A stretch of DNA of 64,000 bases from Marinobacter sp. BW6 (GCF_008107725.1 NZ_VIRN01000054.1:1-64000), one strand, 5' to 3'; counted from the first letter of the stretch, positions 1-8,408 are shown. Notes: a model not told the origin generated them from the sequence alone. Made by a program: numbers and translations.

Positions 1-3
1 TTT

Positions 4-121
4 TGCCTGACGACCATAGCGGTCTGGAACCACCTGATCCCATCCCGAACTCAGAAGTGAAACAGACCAGCGCCGATGGTAGTGTGGCGTTGCCCATGTG
101 AGAGTAGGTCATCGTCAGGCG
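4..121 (+). rRNA. rrf: 5S ribosomal RNA
   Basis: The segment has the 5S consensus blocks CCGAACTCAGAAGTGAAAC and GCGCCGATGGTAGTGTGG, and its ends (GCCTGACGA / TCGTCAGGC) pair to form the terminal helix. It is the last gene of an rRNA operon whose 23S and 16S genes lie to the left, outside the window. The exact 5' and 3' ends may be off by one or two bases. Confidence 0.97.
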
Positions 122-131
122 CCTAATAGCC

Positions 132-164
132 AAACCCCAGCATCCCCGATGCTGGGGTTTTTTA
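132..164 (+). terminator. rho-independent terminator of the rRNA operon
   Basis: An 11-bp stem (AACCCCAGCAT / ATGCTGGGGTT) with a short CCCCG loop is followed by a T-run. It sits about 10 nt after the 5S gene, the expected place for the end of an rRNA operon. Confidence 0.93.
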
Positions 165-351
165 TTGCCTGAAATTCGGTAAACCCCAAAACCATGACAC
201 TGCGCACAGTGACAAAATGTAACCAGGGGTACACTTCTGAAAAAGAACTGGCTAAAACAACATTAAAAATCGAAGCCAGCCTCAGAGACGCTCATCAGTC
301 ATCTTTAAATCAGCCGCCAACAATAAAAAGCGGCAGCGGTGAGATGTGACT

Positions 352-1551
352 ATGAGTAAAACAATTCCCTCGCTTCTCCTCCTGCCTTTGCTGGTGCCCG
401 GGGTTAGCGCTGAATTACGCCCGATTTCAGATCAACAAATGTCTGAAGTCACAGGGCAGGCCTTTGTATCGGTTGATCGCCAATACCATCCTGATGCCAA
501 CGACAATACCGCCTATACCCGGGTCAATCTTGGAATGGATATCGACATCCAGACCAACGTAGATGTCCTGGAAATGGGCCGTTACGAACGGGATGGTGAA
601 AAGCCGGGCACCTCCGATGTCTATATTGAAGATTTTGCCCTTGGTTACATTAATAACCAGGCATACTTTGACGCCAACCCAAAAGCCCCGAAGCAGCGAA
701 AGCCCGAAGGCGGCGCCTATGCCGAGGGTGAGATCGTTCCTTTCTCCATCCAGAATCCGTTCCTTGAGTTTGCCTTCGACGAACAGACTGAAGAAGTGGT
801 CGGTTTCCGACTGGGATTCGGTGAATCCATGGGTGTTCTCTCCGGCAAGATTGAGACCCTGACCGGCAATGTGAACGTGGATATCATTGACCGCGGCGAA
901 GGACTCTCCCAGGCGAACTCTTCCGGCAACCTGTTCGACCAACTGATTGTTCTCCTGACACCTCTGCTTGAGGGTGGCAGCCCGCTATCGACCAAAGCGG
1001 AGCTGGTTTATGGCGCCGAGGGTGATCCAAACATTGGCGAGCTGGATCCCATAAGAGCCGAGTACATTGGTATTCCAAATGGTGAGCGCTTCATTCTTGA
1101 GGGCGCTAGCGGTTTTACCCGCTGGTCGGTAAAGAATCTGATCGGCTGGGGGTCGAGTTCCCGGATCGAAGTTCCGGATTGTTCCTTTTTCAGCTGTTCA
1201 GGCGGTGACATCTATGTCTATGCCCAGGACTGCCTGGTATTGGGAATAGACTCTTGCTTTGACCTGGATATCTACAACAGCTTCCCGGTAGGAGAGGTCG
1301 GTGAGGTAAACGGCGAGCGCCGTATCACGGGGCCGGCAGACGGTGCGTTTATCTCTTTCCAGACCAAGGATCTCGATTGGCTGAAGGATGTAAAGAAAAC
1401 AGACTTCACGCCCGAGGATTTCATTAAGGCAACCTCAGGCGCATTTTTCAATATTCCGAACGGCGCGACCGAGGTGAATCTCAACGAAGCCCTTTATGGT
1501 ACCCCGCGTTACCGTACCGAATACATTGATCGCGGCAAGGGTCTATTCTGA
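352..1551 (+). CDS. exported protein of unknown function, VTGQ-motif family (first of four)
   Basis: Function not recognised. The 399-residue product starts with a signal peptide (MSKTIPSLLLLPLLVPGVSA, cleavage before ELRP). The mature N-terminus then reads LRPISDQQMSEVTGQA, a motif shared with the next three proteins. From memory it resembles the N-terminal segment of DUF6160/FilA-like proteins, but this was not checked. The body is rich in Asp, Gly and beta-prone residues. Four cysteines lie within about 26 residues around residue 290 (CSFFSC...DCLVLGIDSC), suggesting disulfides outside the cytoplasm. An in-frame GTG lies 6 nt upstream; ATG was chosen because the signal peptide starts cleanly there. 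The 170 bases before it hold a small CACTG-CGCA-CAGTG hairpin but no convincing promoter. Confidence 0.8.
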   Translation: MSKTIPSLLLLPLLVPGVSAELRPISDQQMSEVTGQAFVSVDRQYHPDANDNTAYTRVNLGMDIDIQTNVDVLEMGRYERDGEKPGTSDVYIEDFALGYINNQAYFDANPKAPKQRKPEGGAYAEGEIVPFSIQNPFLEFAFDEQTEEVVGFRLGFGESMGVLSGKIETLTGNVNVDIIDRGEGLSQANSSGNLFDQLIVLLTPLLEGGSPLSTKAELVYGAEGDPNIGELDPIRAEYIGIPNGERFILEGASGFTRWSVKNLIGWGSSSRIEVPDCSFFSCSGGDIYVYAQDCLVLGIDSCFDLDIYNSFPVGEVGEVNGERRITGPADGAFISFQTKDLDWLKDVKKTDFTPEDFIKATSGAFFNIPNGATEVNLNEALYGTPRYRTEYIDRGKGLF

Positions 1552-1561
1552 GGAGCTCTTT

Positions 1562-2641
1562 ATGAGATGGTTCAATTTCAGTCAGCTTCCTGTTTTCACG
1601 CGCCTCTTGCCGATGATCGCGGCTGTTCTGACGGTCCCAGTGCCTGTTGAGGCGGAACTTCAGGGCCTTTCGGAAACTGAAATGTCCTCGATTGATGGAG
1701 CCGGCATTGGCCTTGTACTGGAGAATTTCAAATTCTCCCATGGAACGGATCAGCCAGATGCCTCGGGAGAGCAGGCACGCATTTTCCGGATTGGCGGGAT
1801 CAAAAGCACGGACGGTCGTGATGTCGATATTACGGTAAACCACCTCTACATCGCCGGGGCCAATAGCAACTACGGAGAGACTCTGGGCCCGGTCAATCTT
1901 GGGAGGCTCCTTAACCCGTGGAAAATCGATGTGGTGGATGGCAATGACATTGGTATCGCGAACAAGGCGGTGCTGGAGTTCGCAGCCAGTGCCATGGTCA
2001 ATAGCGATCAGGGTTATGACTGCATGGACTCTGGGGCCAGTCCTGGCAGCGGCAACTGCTCGAGTCGCCCGGCGTCCTCTGGATACATCGGAGAGCGTGC
2101 GGATATTGGTATGCAGATGAACGTGGCGGTTGGTGACGACCGGTCTGCCAATATCAACATCCACGCAAAGAGTGCTGTCATCGATGGTAGCTATCTGCGC
2201 CTTTGGGGCGACAACGATCGGCGCCAGATGGTCGGCCAGTTCAAGCTCAATTTCTATTCCCCGGAACTTTCTATCAATGCCTGCACACAGGACGGCTCCA
2301 CCTGCGGATCACGAATACTGATGAGCAATTTTGCGCTTGAGCTGGCGATTGGAAACCAGCTTCAGCCGGTATTCTTCGATGTTGATGGCAGTGGAAACTT
2401 TGAGCTGGAGGTGGCTGCGATTCGGCGTCCTATACCCGGCGAAATCGGCGCCGACGGTCTCAGGGGTAGCAGCGATGCCGAAGCCTGGGACTTCTACGAG
2501 TCCTATTACACCAATCCGGAATTTCGCGGCAATCTGAAGATCGGGAATTTCAGTGTTGGCGACCGTGACTTTGGCTCTGCCCGTGTACAGGGAATGCTGA
2601 TACAGCATCTGAACATTAAAACGAGGGACCTGAGCCCATGA
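1562..2641 (+). CDS. exported protein of unknown function, VTGQ-motif family (second of four)
   Basis: Function not recognised. The 359-residue product has a signal peptide of about 31 residues ending in VPVPVEA. Then comes ELQGLSETEMSSIDGAGIG, the divergent copy of the family motif (DGA in place of TGQ). The rest is predicted mostly beta (NINIHAKSAVIDGSYLRLWG, FDVDGSGNFELEV). Two Cys-containing loops occur (YDCMDSG...GNCSS and INACTQDGSTCGS). Start chosen at the ATG preceded by GAGGAG, 10 nt after the previous stop; longer in-frame starts would overlap the upstream gene and remove the signal peptide from the N-terminus. The 3' end overlaps the next start as ATGA, implying coupled translation. 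Confidence 0.8.
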   Translation: MRWFNFSQLPVFTRLLPMIAAVLTVPVPVEAELQGLSETEMSSIDGAGIGLVLENFKFSHGTDQPDASGEQARIFRIGGIKSTDGRDVDITVNHLYIAGANSNYGETLGPVNLGRLLNPWKIDVVDGNDIGIANKAVLEFAASAMVNSDQGYDCMDSGASPGSGNCSSRPASSGYIGERADIGMQMNVAVGDDRSANINIHAKSAVIDGSYLRLWGDNDRRQMVGQFKLNFYSPELSINACTQDGSTCGSRILMSNFALELAIGNQLQPVFFDVDGSGNFELEVAAIRRPIPGEIGADGLRGSSDAEAWDFYESYYTNPEFRGNLKIGNFSVGDRDFGSARVQGMLIQHLNIKTRDLSP

Positions 2642-3186
2642 TATCGATTCTGCGCAGAACGTCACTCGCTCTCACTGCTTTGCTGCTTCCACTGCCGACC
2701 TTTGCGGAACTCTCCCGTCTCGGTGATGAAGCGCTCTCGGGGATCTCGGGCCAGGGGGGGATCTACCTGTCTGGCGACATCAGTATTAATGAAATGGGTG
2801 GTCCGATTGAGAACAGCTATTTCGGACGCTGTGATGATGCCGACAGGAAGTGCGGTGCCCGCTTTGCATATCGTCTGAAAGAAAACGGGGGATGGATGGT
2901 TCTTGATGATATTCGCGGCAACTTCTCATTTGAGGGCCTAACACTCCGGGTCCGCACCGTTGATTCCGGATTCGGTGGCGATGGGGAGCTGTTCAATCGG
3001 GATGTTCTGGAGCTGGGGCTGCCCAATACCGTCCGGTTCAACGATGTTCAATTCAAGATCTCCTCCAGCAGTACGGCTCGGCCCACCGATCCCGGATTTC
3101 AGCAGACTGACATATTCTCTGTGGATATGCGGGGAGACGTTGTGATGGAAGGGAGCCTGCTCGTATTTCCGGCAGGTAATCCATAA
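2638..3186 (+). CDS. small exported protein, VTGQ-motif family (third of four)
   Basis: Function not recognised. The 182-residue product is the smallest of the set. It has a signal peptide (ISILRRTSLALTALLLPLPTFA), then ELSRLGDEALSGISGQGGIYL, which matches the shared motif well. The remaining roughly 130 residues look beta-rich and include one Cys pair (GRCDDADRKCGA). It starts within the stop codon of the preceding gene (ATGA). The fourth gene starts 20 nt after its stop at the chosen ATG (2 nt at an alternative GTG), so all four are very likely one transcript. Confidence 0.8.
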   Translation: MISILRRTSLALTALLLPLPTFAELSRLGDEALSGISGQGGIYLSGDISINEMGGPIENSYFGRCDDADRKCGARFAYRLKENGGWMVLDDIRGNFSFEGLTLRVRTVDSGFGGDGELFNRDVLELGLPNTVRFNDVQFKISSSSTARPTDPGFQQTDIFSVDMRGDVVMEGSLLVFPAGNP

Positions 3187-3206
3187 TCGTGAAGAGGGTG
3201 AGGGTT

Positions 3207-5609
3207 ATGGGCGCTCCAAACAGCATCAAGCCATTTGCCTTGCTTGCCAACGGGTTGGTCTGCGTGATCATCGCCCCGTGGGTGGCCGCCGACATGAAAA
3301 GCCTGGACGATTCTGCGCTGTCGAACGTCAGCGGTCAGAGTGGCTTGTCTTTGGAACTGGATCTTGCCCTGACGGCAGATCGATTATCCTATTTCGACGA
3401 TGGAAAAGGTATTCATCTTGAAGGCTTCCGTATCGGTTCAGCCATTGATCCTTCAGGTCAGGCATTTCATCTGATTCGGGTGGATATTGAGGCGGATGCG
3501 TCCCTTAATCTAAATTATTTGGTTGAAGACCGCAGAATCGAGTTCGGCGATATCCGGCTCGCCGGGGCACCCGGTGTCAGCATGGGGGGCATCTTCTTCG
3601 ACCATTCTCTACAAGGGTATTTGAACATCAGACAGGGAGGCTTCGTTGGAGGGGCCGGCTATACGTTTGACTCCGCCTATACCATGACCGGTGGTCGTCT
3701 GGGGTATCGTACCAATGGTAATGAAGTTTTTCTGGACGATATCACCATGAACGTAGAGGCGCTGGGTGTAACGCTGGACGTGGTCGGCGACACTCTGGCC
3801 CTGAATGCGCCCAGGGTTACCGGTGATTGGGAGGTCGGCGCAATTCGTTACAGCAGTAACCCTCTAAACCATGGTGTATCCGTCGATTCTGGCGGCGGCC
3901 AGCTTTTGCCCAGTTATGGCAGCCTGAGTGGAAGCTATGAACTCTCTTCCAGCACGGGCATTACCGCCGGAGGGCGCTCCGGGGAGGGACTTCGAATCGA
4001 TAACGAGACCGTTATACACTCGGCCTCCTTTTTATATAGGGATGACGGAAATGCTCTGGCCCTCAGAGACATCACCGGCGTCTATCGGATCAACGATCTA
4101 AGGGTCGATGTGGCGACCGATTGGCAGAATCGACCGGCCCTGGCCCTGACCCTTGGTTCCATGGATGGTGAATTCAGCATTGGCGCTATTGAGGTAGGCG
4201 GTGATGGCAAGAGCATTGGTCAGGTGAATGTCAGCTTTCTGCTTGAGGATCACGTGTTTGACGGCCGCAGCTATTCCAATGCGGTTTATCTGCAGGGGGG
4301 CGGACACCCTGACGCCGGCCCTCAGGGCTTGCGACTTGCGACGGAATGGAGTCTTCGGCTCGCCGATTTCAGCTACACGGAAGACGGGAACAGGGTGATC
4401 TTCAGCGGCCTGCAGTCCTGGGGGCAGGGCGATGTAACGGTCAATGTGACTCGCGATGGCGTCTCCAGCGGCACCGAGTTCTTCGATGGTCTTCGGATTG
4501 GTTTCGAGGATATCAGGGCCGGCTACCGGATCAACGGCCTGCGGGTAGGAAGTGATGATGCCCCCTTGCAGGGTGGTACAGAACTGCTGCTGGCACTGGG
4601 GTTCTATCCGGCTTATGAGTTCGAGCTTGATGGCCATATAACGCTTGGTGCAGGGGGGGCGTCAGGGGAGGGTATTACCATCAATTCTGATGTCAGCATT
4701 CGGAACGGAAAGGCCGCGATCATCGCGGTGCCCTATGATGAAGGTAATGGTGAGATTCCCCAGAAGGGCCTCTGGATTACCGAGCTGGATTATGACGCGC
4801 ATGTGCGGGACATGACCGTTGATGTCACGCAGGAGGGGCTTGAGATTATCAAAGGCGAAGCCTGGAGCACCATGGACATCGGTAATCTGAGGATCGGCAA
4901 CAAGGAATCCGGCCGGAGTTTCGGTCGTTTCGTGATTCAGAAATACGAAACTGGCAGCAGCATGACCGTCGTCCCGGGAGGAGCCGGTGATGTCTGTGCC
5001 GGTGGCATGGGTGATAGTCCATCCGCCTGCTCGGCCTCCGGGGGCGTCTGGGAGACCCGGGGTGAGGAAGGGCTGACGGTCCGCCTGAAGCAGGTGCTTG
5101 CCAAGGCCATCAATGAAGCCCGGAAAAACTCGCTGACCTGGGAAACCAACCGGCAAACCAGCGGTGTTGGTGGAGCCATAAACGGAACAGGGACGAGTCT
5201 CGTCCTGAACGATATCCATACCAGCGATGGTGGCGACTTCGATGGTGATGGCGTAGACGACAATTCGTTTGGGTTACGCACCGATCTTTCCGTGGATGTC
5301 TATCAAACCCGGGTTGTGAAAAAGGCGGACGGTCCGGATGCGATGGGAGTGGTTGGCAACCGGGGCGATGAAAAAATCATGGATGGTTCGTCCACTGCCG
5401 GTTACCGCTATGTCTCGAATCCAACCATCGCGGAAGCCGACAACAGGCCGCTCGGTTTTGCGGTGAAGGCGAGAAGCCAGTTCAAGGAACTCTCGATCAA
5501 TACTATCGATTTGGTTCATCCCGTTGGCGGTGCTCAGACGGCCGTTTATGGCGTCAAAATGCAGAACTTTGATATCAAGGCCAACCTGACCGCAACCCCG
5601 ATTCCCTGA
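3207..5609 (+). CDS. large repetitive exported protein, VTGQ-motif family (fourth of four)
   Basis: Function not recognised. About 800 residues. A signal peptide ends in APWVAA, then DMKSLDDSALSNVSGQSGLSL, the clearest copy of the shared motif. The body contains at least four degenerate repeats built on a Y..DGN...L.[DG][IFL] core, near residues 61, 166, 275 and 388 (SYFDDGKGIHLEGF, GYRTNGNEVFLDDI, LYRDDGNALALRDI, SYTEDGNRVIFSGL). Between them lie recurring G[EDN].[EI.]GAI/LRIG strands and two SGEG[IL].I turns, which suggests a beta-solenoid or stacked beta-sandwich. Near the C-terminus GDFDGDGVDDNSFG resembles a thrombospondin type 3 calcium loop. The ATG was preferred over a GTG 18 nt upstream because GAGGGTGAGGG is placed for it. 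A surface or cell-envelope role is inference. Confidence 0.8.
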   Translation: MGAPNSIKPFALLANGLVCVIIAPWVAADMKSLDDSALSNVSGQSGLSLELDLALTADRLSYFDDGKGIHLEGFRIGSAIDPSGQAFHLIRVDIEADASLNLNYLVEDRRIEFGDIRLAGAPGVSMGGIFFDHSLQGYLNIRQGGFVGGAGYTFDSAYTMTGGRLGYRTNGNEVFLDDITMNVEALGVTLDVVGDTLALNAPRVTGDWEVGAIRYSSNPLNHGVSVDSGGGQLLPSYGSLSGSYELSSSTGITAGGRSGEGLRIDNETVIHSASFLYRDDGNALALRDITGVYRINDLRVDVATDWQNRPALALTLGSMDGEFSIGAIEVGGDGKSIGQVNVSFLLEDHVFDGRSYSNAVYLQGGGHPDAGPQGLRLATEWSLRLADFSYTEDGNRVIFSGLQSWGQGDVTVNVTRDGVSSGTEFFDGLRIGFEDIRAGYRINGLRVGSDDAPLQGGTELLLALGFYPAYEFELDGHITLGAGGASGEGITINSDVSIRNGKAAIIAVPYDEGNGEIPQKGLWITELDYDAHVRDMTVDVTQEGLEIIKGEAWSTMDIGNLRIGNKESGRSFGRFVIQKYETGSSMTVVPGGAGDVCAGGMGDSPSACSASGGVWETRGEEGLTVRLKQVLAKAINEARKNSLTWETNRQTSGVGGAINGTGTSLVLNDIHTSDGGDFDGDGVDDNSFGLRTDLSVDVYQTRVVKKADGPDAMGVVGNRGDEKIMDGSSTAGYRYVSNPTIAEADNRPLGFAVKARSQFKELSINTIDLVHPVGGAQTAVYGVKMQNFDIKANLTATPIP

Positions 5610-5702
5610 TCTGCCGGCCGGCGGCTCCCAAAGCCAGACTGCCGACTTTGTCTTTTTCCCTTCCCTGGTGTTTAATCCGGCCTTACACAATTTCATGGCT
5701 GG

Positions 5703-6677
5703 ATGCGTCTTATGAAATCCAAAGCACTTATAGAGCTGCTCAGTGACGGTCAGGTTCACTCCGGAGCCGCCCTGGCCGAAAAGCTCGGGGTTAGTCGTAC
5801 CGCAATCTGGAAGCAGATTCGTCGCGCGATGGAAGAAGGTGCTGACATTGCCACGATTCGCGGACGTGGTTATCAGCTGGTATCCCGGGTAGACCTGCTC
5901 GATCGGACACTGGTGCTTGGTGAAATTGCCTCCGGCCGGGAACAGGAGCTTTCACTCACAGTCCTCGACGAGGTTGATTCAACCAATGCCGAGGTGATCA
6001 GGCAGATTACCGAGGGAAGCAAAGGTATCCCGGTGGTTATTGCCGACTGCCAGACCTCCGGCCGCGGCCGACGGGGGCGCGTCTGGCAAAGCCCTCGGGG
6101 AGAAAACCTGTACCTCAGCATGGGGCTTACCTTCCACGGCGGCTTCGGCGTCCTGGATGGGTTGAGCCTGGTGCTCGGCGTTGCGGTGGCCAATGCCCTG
6201 GAACGACTGGGAGTGCCAGAGGTCGGACTCAAGTGGCCAAATGATATTTTTCTGCCGGACGGCAAGCTTGGCGGCATCCTGGTGGAGCTACAGGGCGAGT
6301 TGGAGGAGGGGGTGGTGCAAGTGATTGCGGGCATTGGACTGAATGTACACATGTCCCGGGCCGACGGCGTCGATCAACCCTGGAGCAGCCTCGCCAGGGC
6401 CTGCCCGGAAGTCGATTGGTCTCGGAGCCAGATTGGAGGTGCGATTATCGATGCGGTATTTGATGCCGTGGCCCGGTTCTCCGATATCGGGTTTGCGGAT
6501 TTTCGAGAGTCCTGGCAACGTCGCGATGTGTTTATGGGACAATCGCTCAAGGCCCGGGGCGGTGATGTGGAAGGTGTCGGCTGCGGTATTGATGAAGCCG
6601 GAAACTATCAAATCCGGACCGAAAACGGGGTTGTTCCCGTGCGCGCAGGGGAAATCAGTCTGCGAGTGACCAAATGA
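5703..6677 (+). CDS. birA: bifunctional biotin operon repressor / biotin-protein ligase BirA
   Basis: Activates biotin with ATP and attaches it to acetyl-CoA carboxylase carrier protein; as a dimer it can repress biotin genes. The N-terminal winged helix is visible in residues 1-60 (SGAALAEKLGVSRTAIWKQI). The ligase domain has the adenylate-binding GRGRRGRVWQSPRG loop, KWPNDIFL and GGILVE. A C-terminal SH3-like cap ends the protein. Length 324 is typical for the two-function form. A second ATG lies 9 nt downstream and neither has a strong ribosome-binding site. The stop overlaps the coaX start as ATGA. Confidence 0.96.
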   Translation: MRLMKSKALIELLSDGQVHSGAALAEKLGVSRTAIWKQIRRAMEEGADIATIRGRGYQLVSRVDLLDRTLVLGEIASGREQELSLTVLDEVDSTNAEVIRQITEGSKGIPVVIADCQTSGRGRRGRVWQSPRGENLYLSMGLTFHGGFGVLDGLSLVLGVAVANALERLGVPEVGLKWPNDIFLPDGKLGGILVELQGELEEGVVQVIAGIGLNVHMSRADGVDQPWSSLARACPEVDWSRSQIGGAIIDAVFDAVARFSDIGFADFRESWQRRDVFMGQSLKARGGDVEGVGCGIDEAGNYQIRTENGVVPVRAGEISLRVTK

Positions 6678-7408
6678 ATCTGTTTATTGATGCAGGCAAT
6701 ACCCGCCTGAAATGGTGTCTCGCAAACCAAAATGAGGTTCTGGCCTCAGGCACCGGCTCTCTCGACGACGAGAACCCTTTAAGCTCAGCGGGCGAACGGA
6801 TCGGACAGGTGGAGGCTGTGGCCATATCCACCGTCGCGTCTGAAGAAAGGCGAAGTAATTTGGCCGGCTCCATTGCAAAGCTTTGTCAGGCGCCGGTTCG
6901 CTTTCACTGGTCCGAACGGGCTCGGAATGGCCTCACAAACGCCTACCAGGATGTCTCGAGAATGGGGGCCGATCGGTGGCATGCCATGTACGGTGCCTGG
7001 CTCGATCACAAGCAGGGCTTTGCGGTGTTGGATGCAGGCAGTGCCGTTACTGTCGATTACGTTGATCGGCATGGTAAGCATATGGGTGGGTATATTCTTC
7101 CCGGTCTGCAGATGATGTTGCGGAGTCTCCGGACCGATGCCGCGCGGATATGGTTCGATCCTGATCAGGGGCTGGCAACGGATCCGGGCAAGAGTACCGG
7201 AGAATGCGTGAACCATGGTCTTGCCTGGCTGTCTGCCGCGATGATTGAGCGGGTGATTGCTGATGCCCGAAAACTGTCACTGTCTGAGGTGCTGGTAACT
7301 GGTGGCGACGCGGACCGCCTTATCGGTCTTGGCCTGCCCGGCATTTCTCGCCCGGAGCTGGTGTTATCGGGCCTTCGTGCAATTCATGCCGAGGAAGCCT
7401 CCGGATGA
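6674..7408 (+). CDS. coaX: type III pantothenate kinase
   Basis: Phosphorylates pantothenate, the first step of coenzyme A synthesis; type III enzymes belong to the ASKHA (actin-like) fold and are not feedback inhibited by CoA. Visible motifs are the phosphate-binding DAGNTRLKW at the N-terminus, GADRWHAMYGAW, DAGSAVTVDYVD, GGYILPGLQMM and TGGDA near the C-terminus. The 244 residues fit the family. It overlaps birA and the following SPOR-like gene by 4 nt each. The birA-coaX pairing is common in Pseudomonas-like genomes. Confidence 0.96.
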   Translation: MNLFIDAGNTRLKWCLANQNEVLASGTGSLDDENPLSSAGERIGQVEAVAISTVASEERRSNLAGSIAKLCQAPVRFHWSERARNGLTNAYQDVSRMGADRWHAMYGAWLDHKQGFAVLDAGSAVTVDYVDRHGKHMGGYILPGLQMMLRSLRTDAARIWFDPDQGLATDPGKSTGECVNHGLAWLSAAMIERVIADARKLSLSEVLVTGGDADRLIGLGLPGISRPELVLSGLRAIHAEEASG

Positions 7409-8079
7409 GGTGGTTGGCGTTGGTGCTGGTTTTGGTCAGTATTGCTATCTATTACCTGCCGGACTTCGTAGGGCCATCGGGCAGCATGACCAGTGTCGCC
7501 AGTGGCAGCTTGCCAAGGGTGGCCAGCCTCAAATCGCCGTCGCCGGAAGAGTCTGGTGGCGGGGTCGGTGAACCAGCCGGCGAATCCGAGATGTCCTGTG
7601 TTCGCCTCGGATGGATAGAAACCGCGGAGCGCGCCCGAAGACTGGTGGACAGTCAACCTCTTGCGGACGAAACAGGTTTCAGGGTTGAAGAAGTCGAAAG
7701 AGAGTTGGCACCCCTGCATTGGGTTCTTATTCCACCGCAGCCCGAGGCTGTCGCCTTGCGTCAGTTTAGTGACATTCAGAGGCAGGGAATCGACTCGTAC
7801 CTGGTCACCGAGGGCGAAAACCGCAATGCCATTTCGCTGGGGCTGTTTGAGTCTCGCGAATCTGCAATATCCGTGCTGGAAGAAAAAAAACGTCAGAATC
7901 TTAATGCGGTACTGGTCAACTTCCCCCGAAATCAGATAAGCTACGCGCTCTCTTTTGAGGCTGAACCGGAACTCGCTGAAGAACTGGTTCGGGCGGTGAA
8001 AGTGGATTACGGCAGCAATTTTGATTTCGTTGAAATCAGGCCTTGTGAAGGTGTTGCAACGCCAGAAAAAAATCCGTAG
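7405..8079 (+). CDS. membrane-anchored SPOR-like domain protein
   Basis: A 224-residue protein with one N-terminal membrane segment (WLALVLVLVSIAIYYLP), a Ser/Pro/Gly-rich periplasmic linker and a C-terminal domain with the SPOR pattern (DSYLVTEGENRNAISLGLF, then ESAISVLEEKKRQNLNAVL). SPOR domains usually bind denuded peptidoglycan at division septa; that role here is inference. A single Cys in SEMSCVRLG precedes a conserved-looking RLGWIETAERARRL segment. It starts inside the coaX stop (ATGA). The promoter of the downstream tRNA operon lies over its last codons. Confidence 0.8.
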   Translation: MRWLALVLVLVSIAIYYLPDFVGPSGSMTSVASGSLPRVASLKSPSPEESGGGVGEPAGESEMSCVRLGWIETAERARRLVDSQPLADETGFRVEEVERELAPLHWVLIPPQPEAVALRQFSDIQRQGIDSYLVTEGENRNAISLGLFESRESAISVLEEKKRQNLNAVLVNFPRNQISYALSFEAEPELAEELVRAVKVDYGSNFDFVEIRPCEGVATPEKNP

Positions 8080-8082
8080 TAT
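8054..8082 (+). promoter_or_regulatory. sigma-70 promoter of the tRNA-tuf operon
   Basis: TTGCAA, a 17-nt spacer and TAGTAT are followed by a GC-rich discriminator (ACCGCCCTCGC), typical of promoters under stringent control. It lies 29 nt before the first tRNA and overlaps the end of the SPOR-like gene. Confidence 0.65.
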
Positions 8083-8110
8083 ACCGCCCTCGCTGACGAG
8101 GCGAATGTGA

Positions 8111-8186
8111 GCTGGCGTAGCTCAGTTGGTAGAGCAGCTGACTTGTAATCAGCAGGTCGGGGGTTCGATTCCGTCCGCCAGCTCCA
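8111..8186 (+). tRNA. thrU: tRNA-Thr (anticodon TGT)
   Basis: 76-nt cloverleaf with acceptor stem GCTGGCG / CGCCAGC, D arm AGCTCAGTTGGTAGAGC, anticodon loop CTTGTAA (TGT at 8144-8146), T arm GGGTTCGATTCC and encoded CCA. First of four tRNAs in the same order as E. coli thrU-tyrU-glyT-thrT ahead of tufB. Confidence 0.97.
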
Positions 8187-8199
8187 CTTTAAGTTTTGA

Positions 8200-8221
8200 C
8201 GGATTTGCTTTGGCAAATCCG
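8200..8221 (+). other. 9-bp hairpin between tRNA-Thr and tRNA-Tyr
   Basis: CGGATTTGC / GCAAATCCG form a perfect 9-bp stem with a TTTG loop in the 39-nt spacer. It lacks a T-run, so it is not an intrinsic terminator; a processing signal for the polycistronic tRNA precursor is possible. Confidence 0.55.
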
Positions 8222-8225
8222 ACTC

Positions 8226-8310
8226 GGAGGGGTTCCCGAGTGGCCAAAGGGATCAGACTGTAAATCTGACGGCATCGCCTTCGCAGGTTCGAATCCTGCC
8301 CCCTCCACCA
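8226..8310 (+). tRNA. tyrU: tRNA-Tyr (anticodon GTA)
   Basis: 85-nt class II tRNA with acceptor stem GGAGGGG / CCCCTCC, anticodon loop CTGTAAA (GTA at 8260-8262), a long variable arm, T arm AGGTTCGAATCCT and encoded CCA. Confidence 0.97.
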
Positions 8311-8320
8311 CTAATTGCTC

Positions 8321-8395
<75 letters not shown>

Positions 8396-8408
8396 ATTTG
8401 TTTGCATT

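Noticed and set aside
209..235. GTGACA...TACACT as a promoter for the first exported-protein gene
   Set aside because: The spacer is only 15 nt and no better -35 was found, so it was not listed as a promoter.
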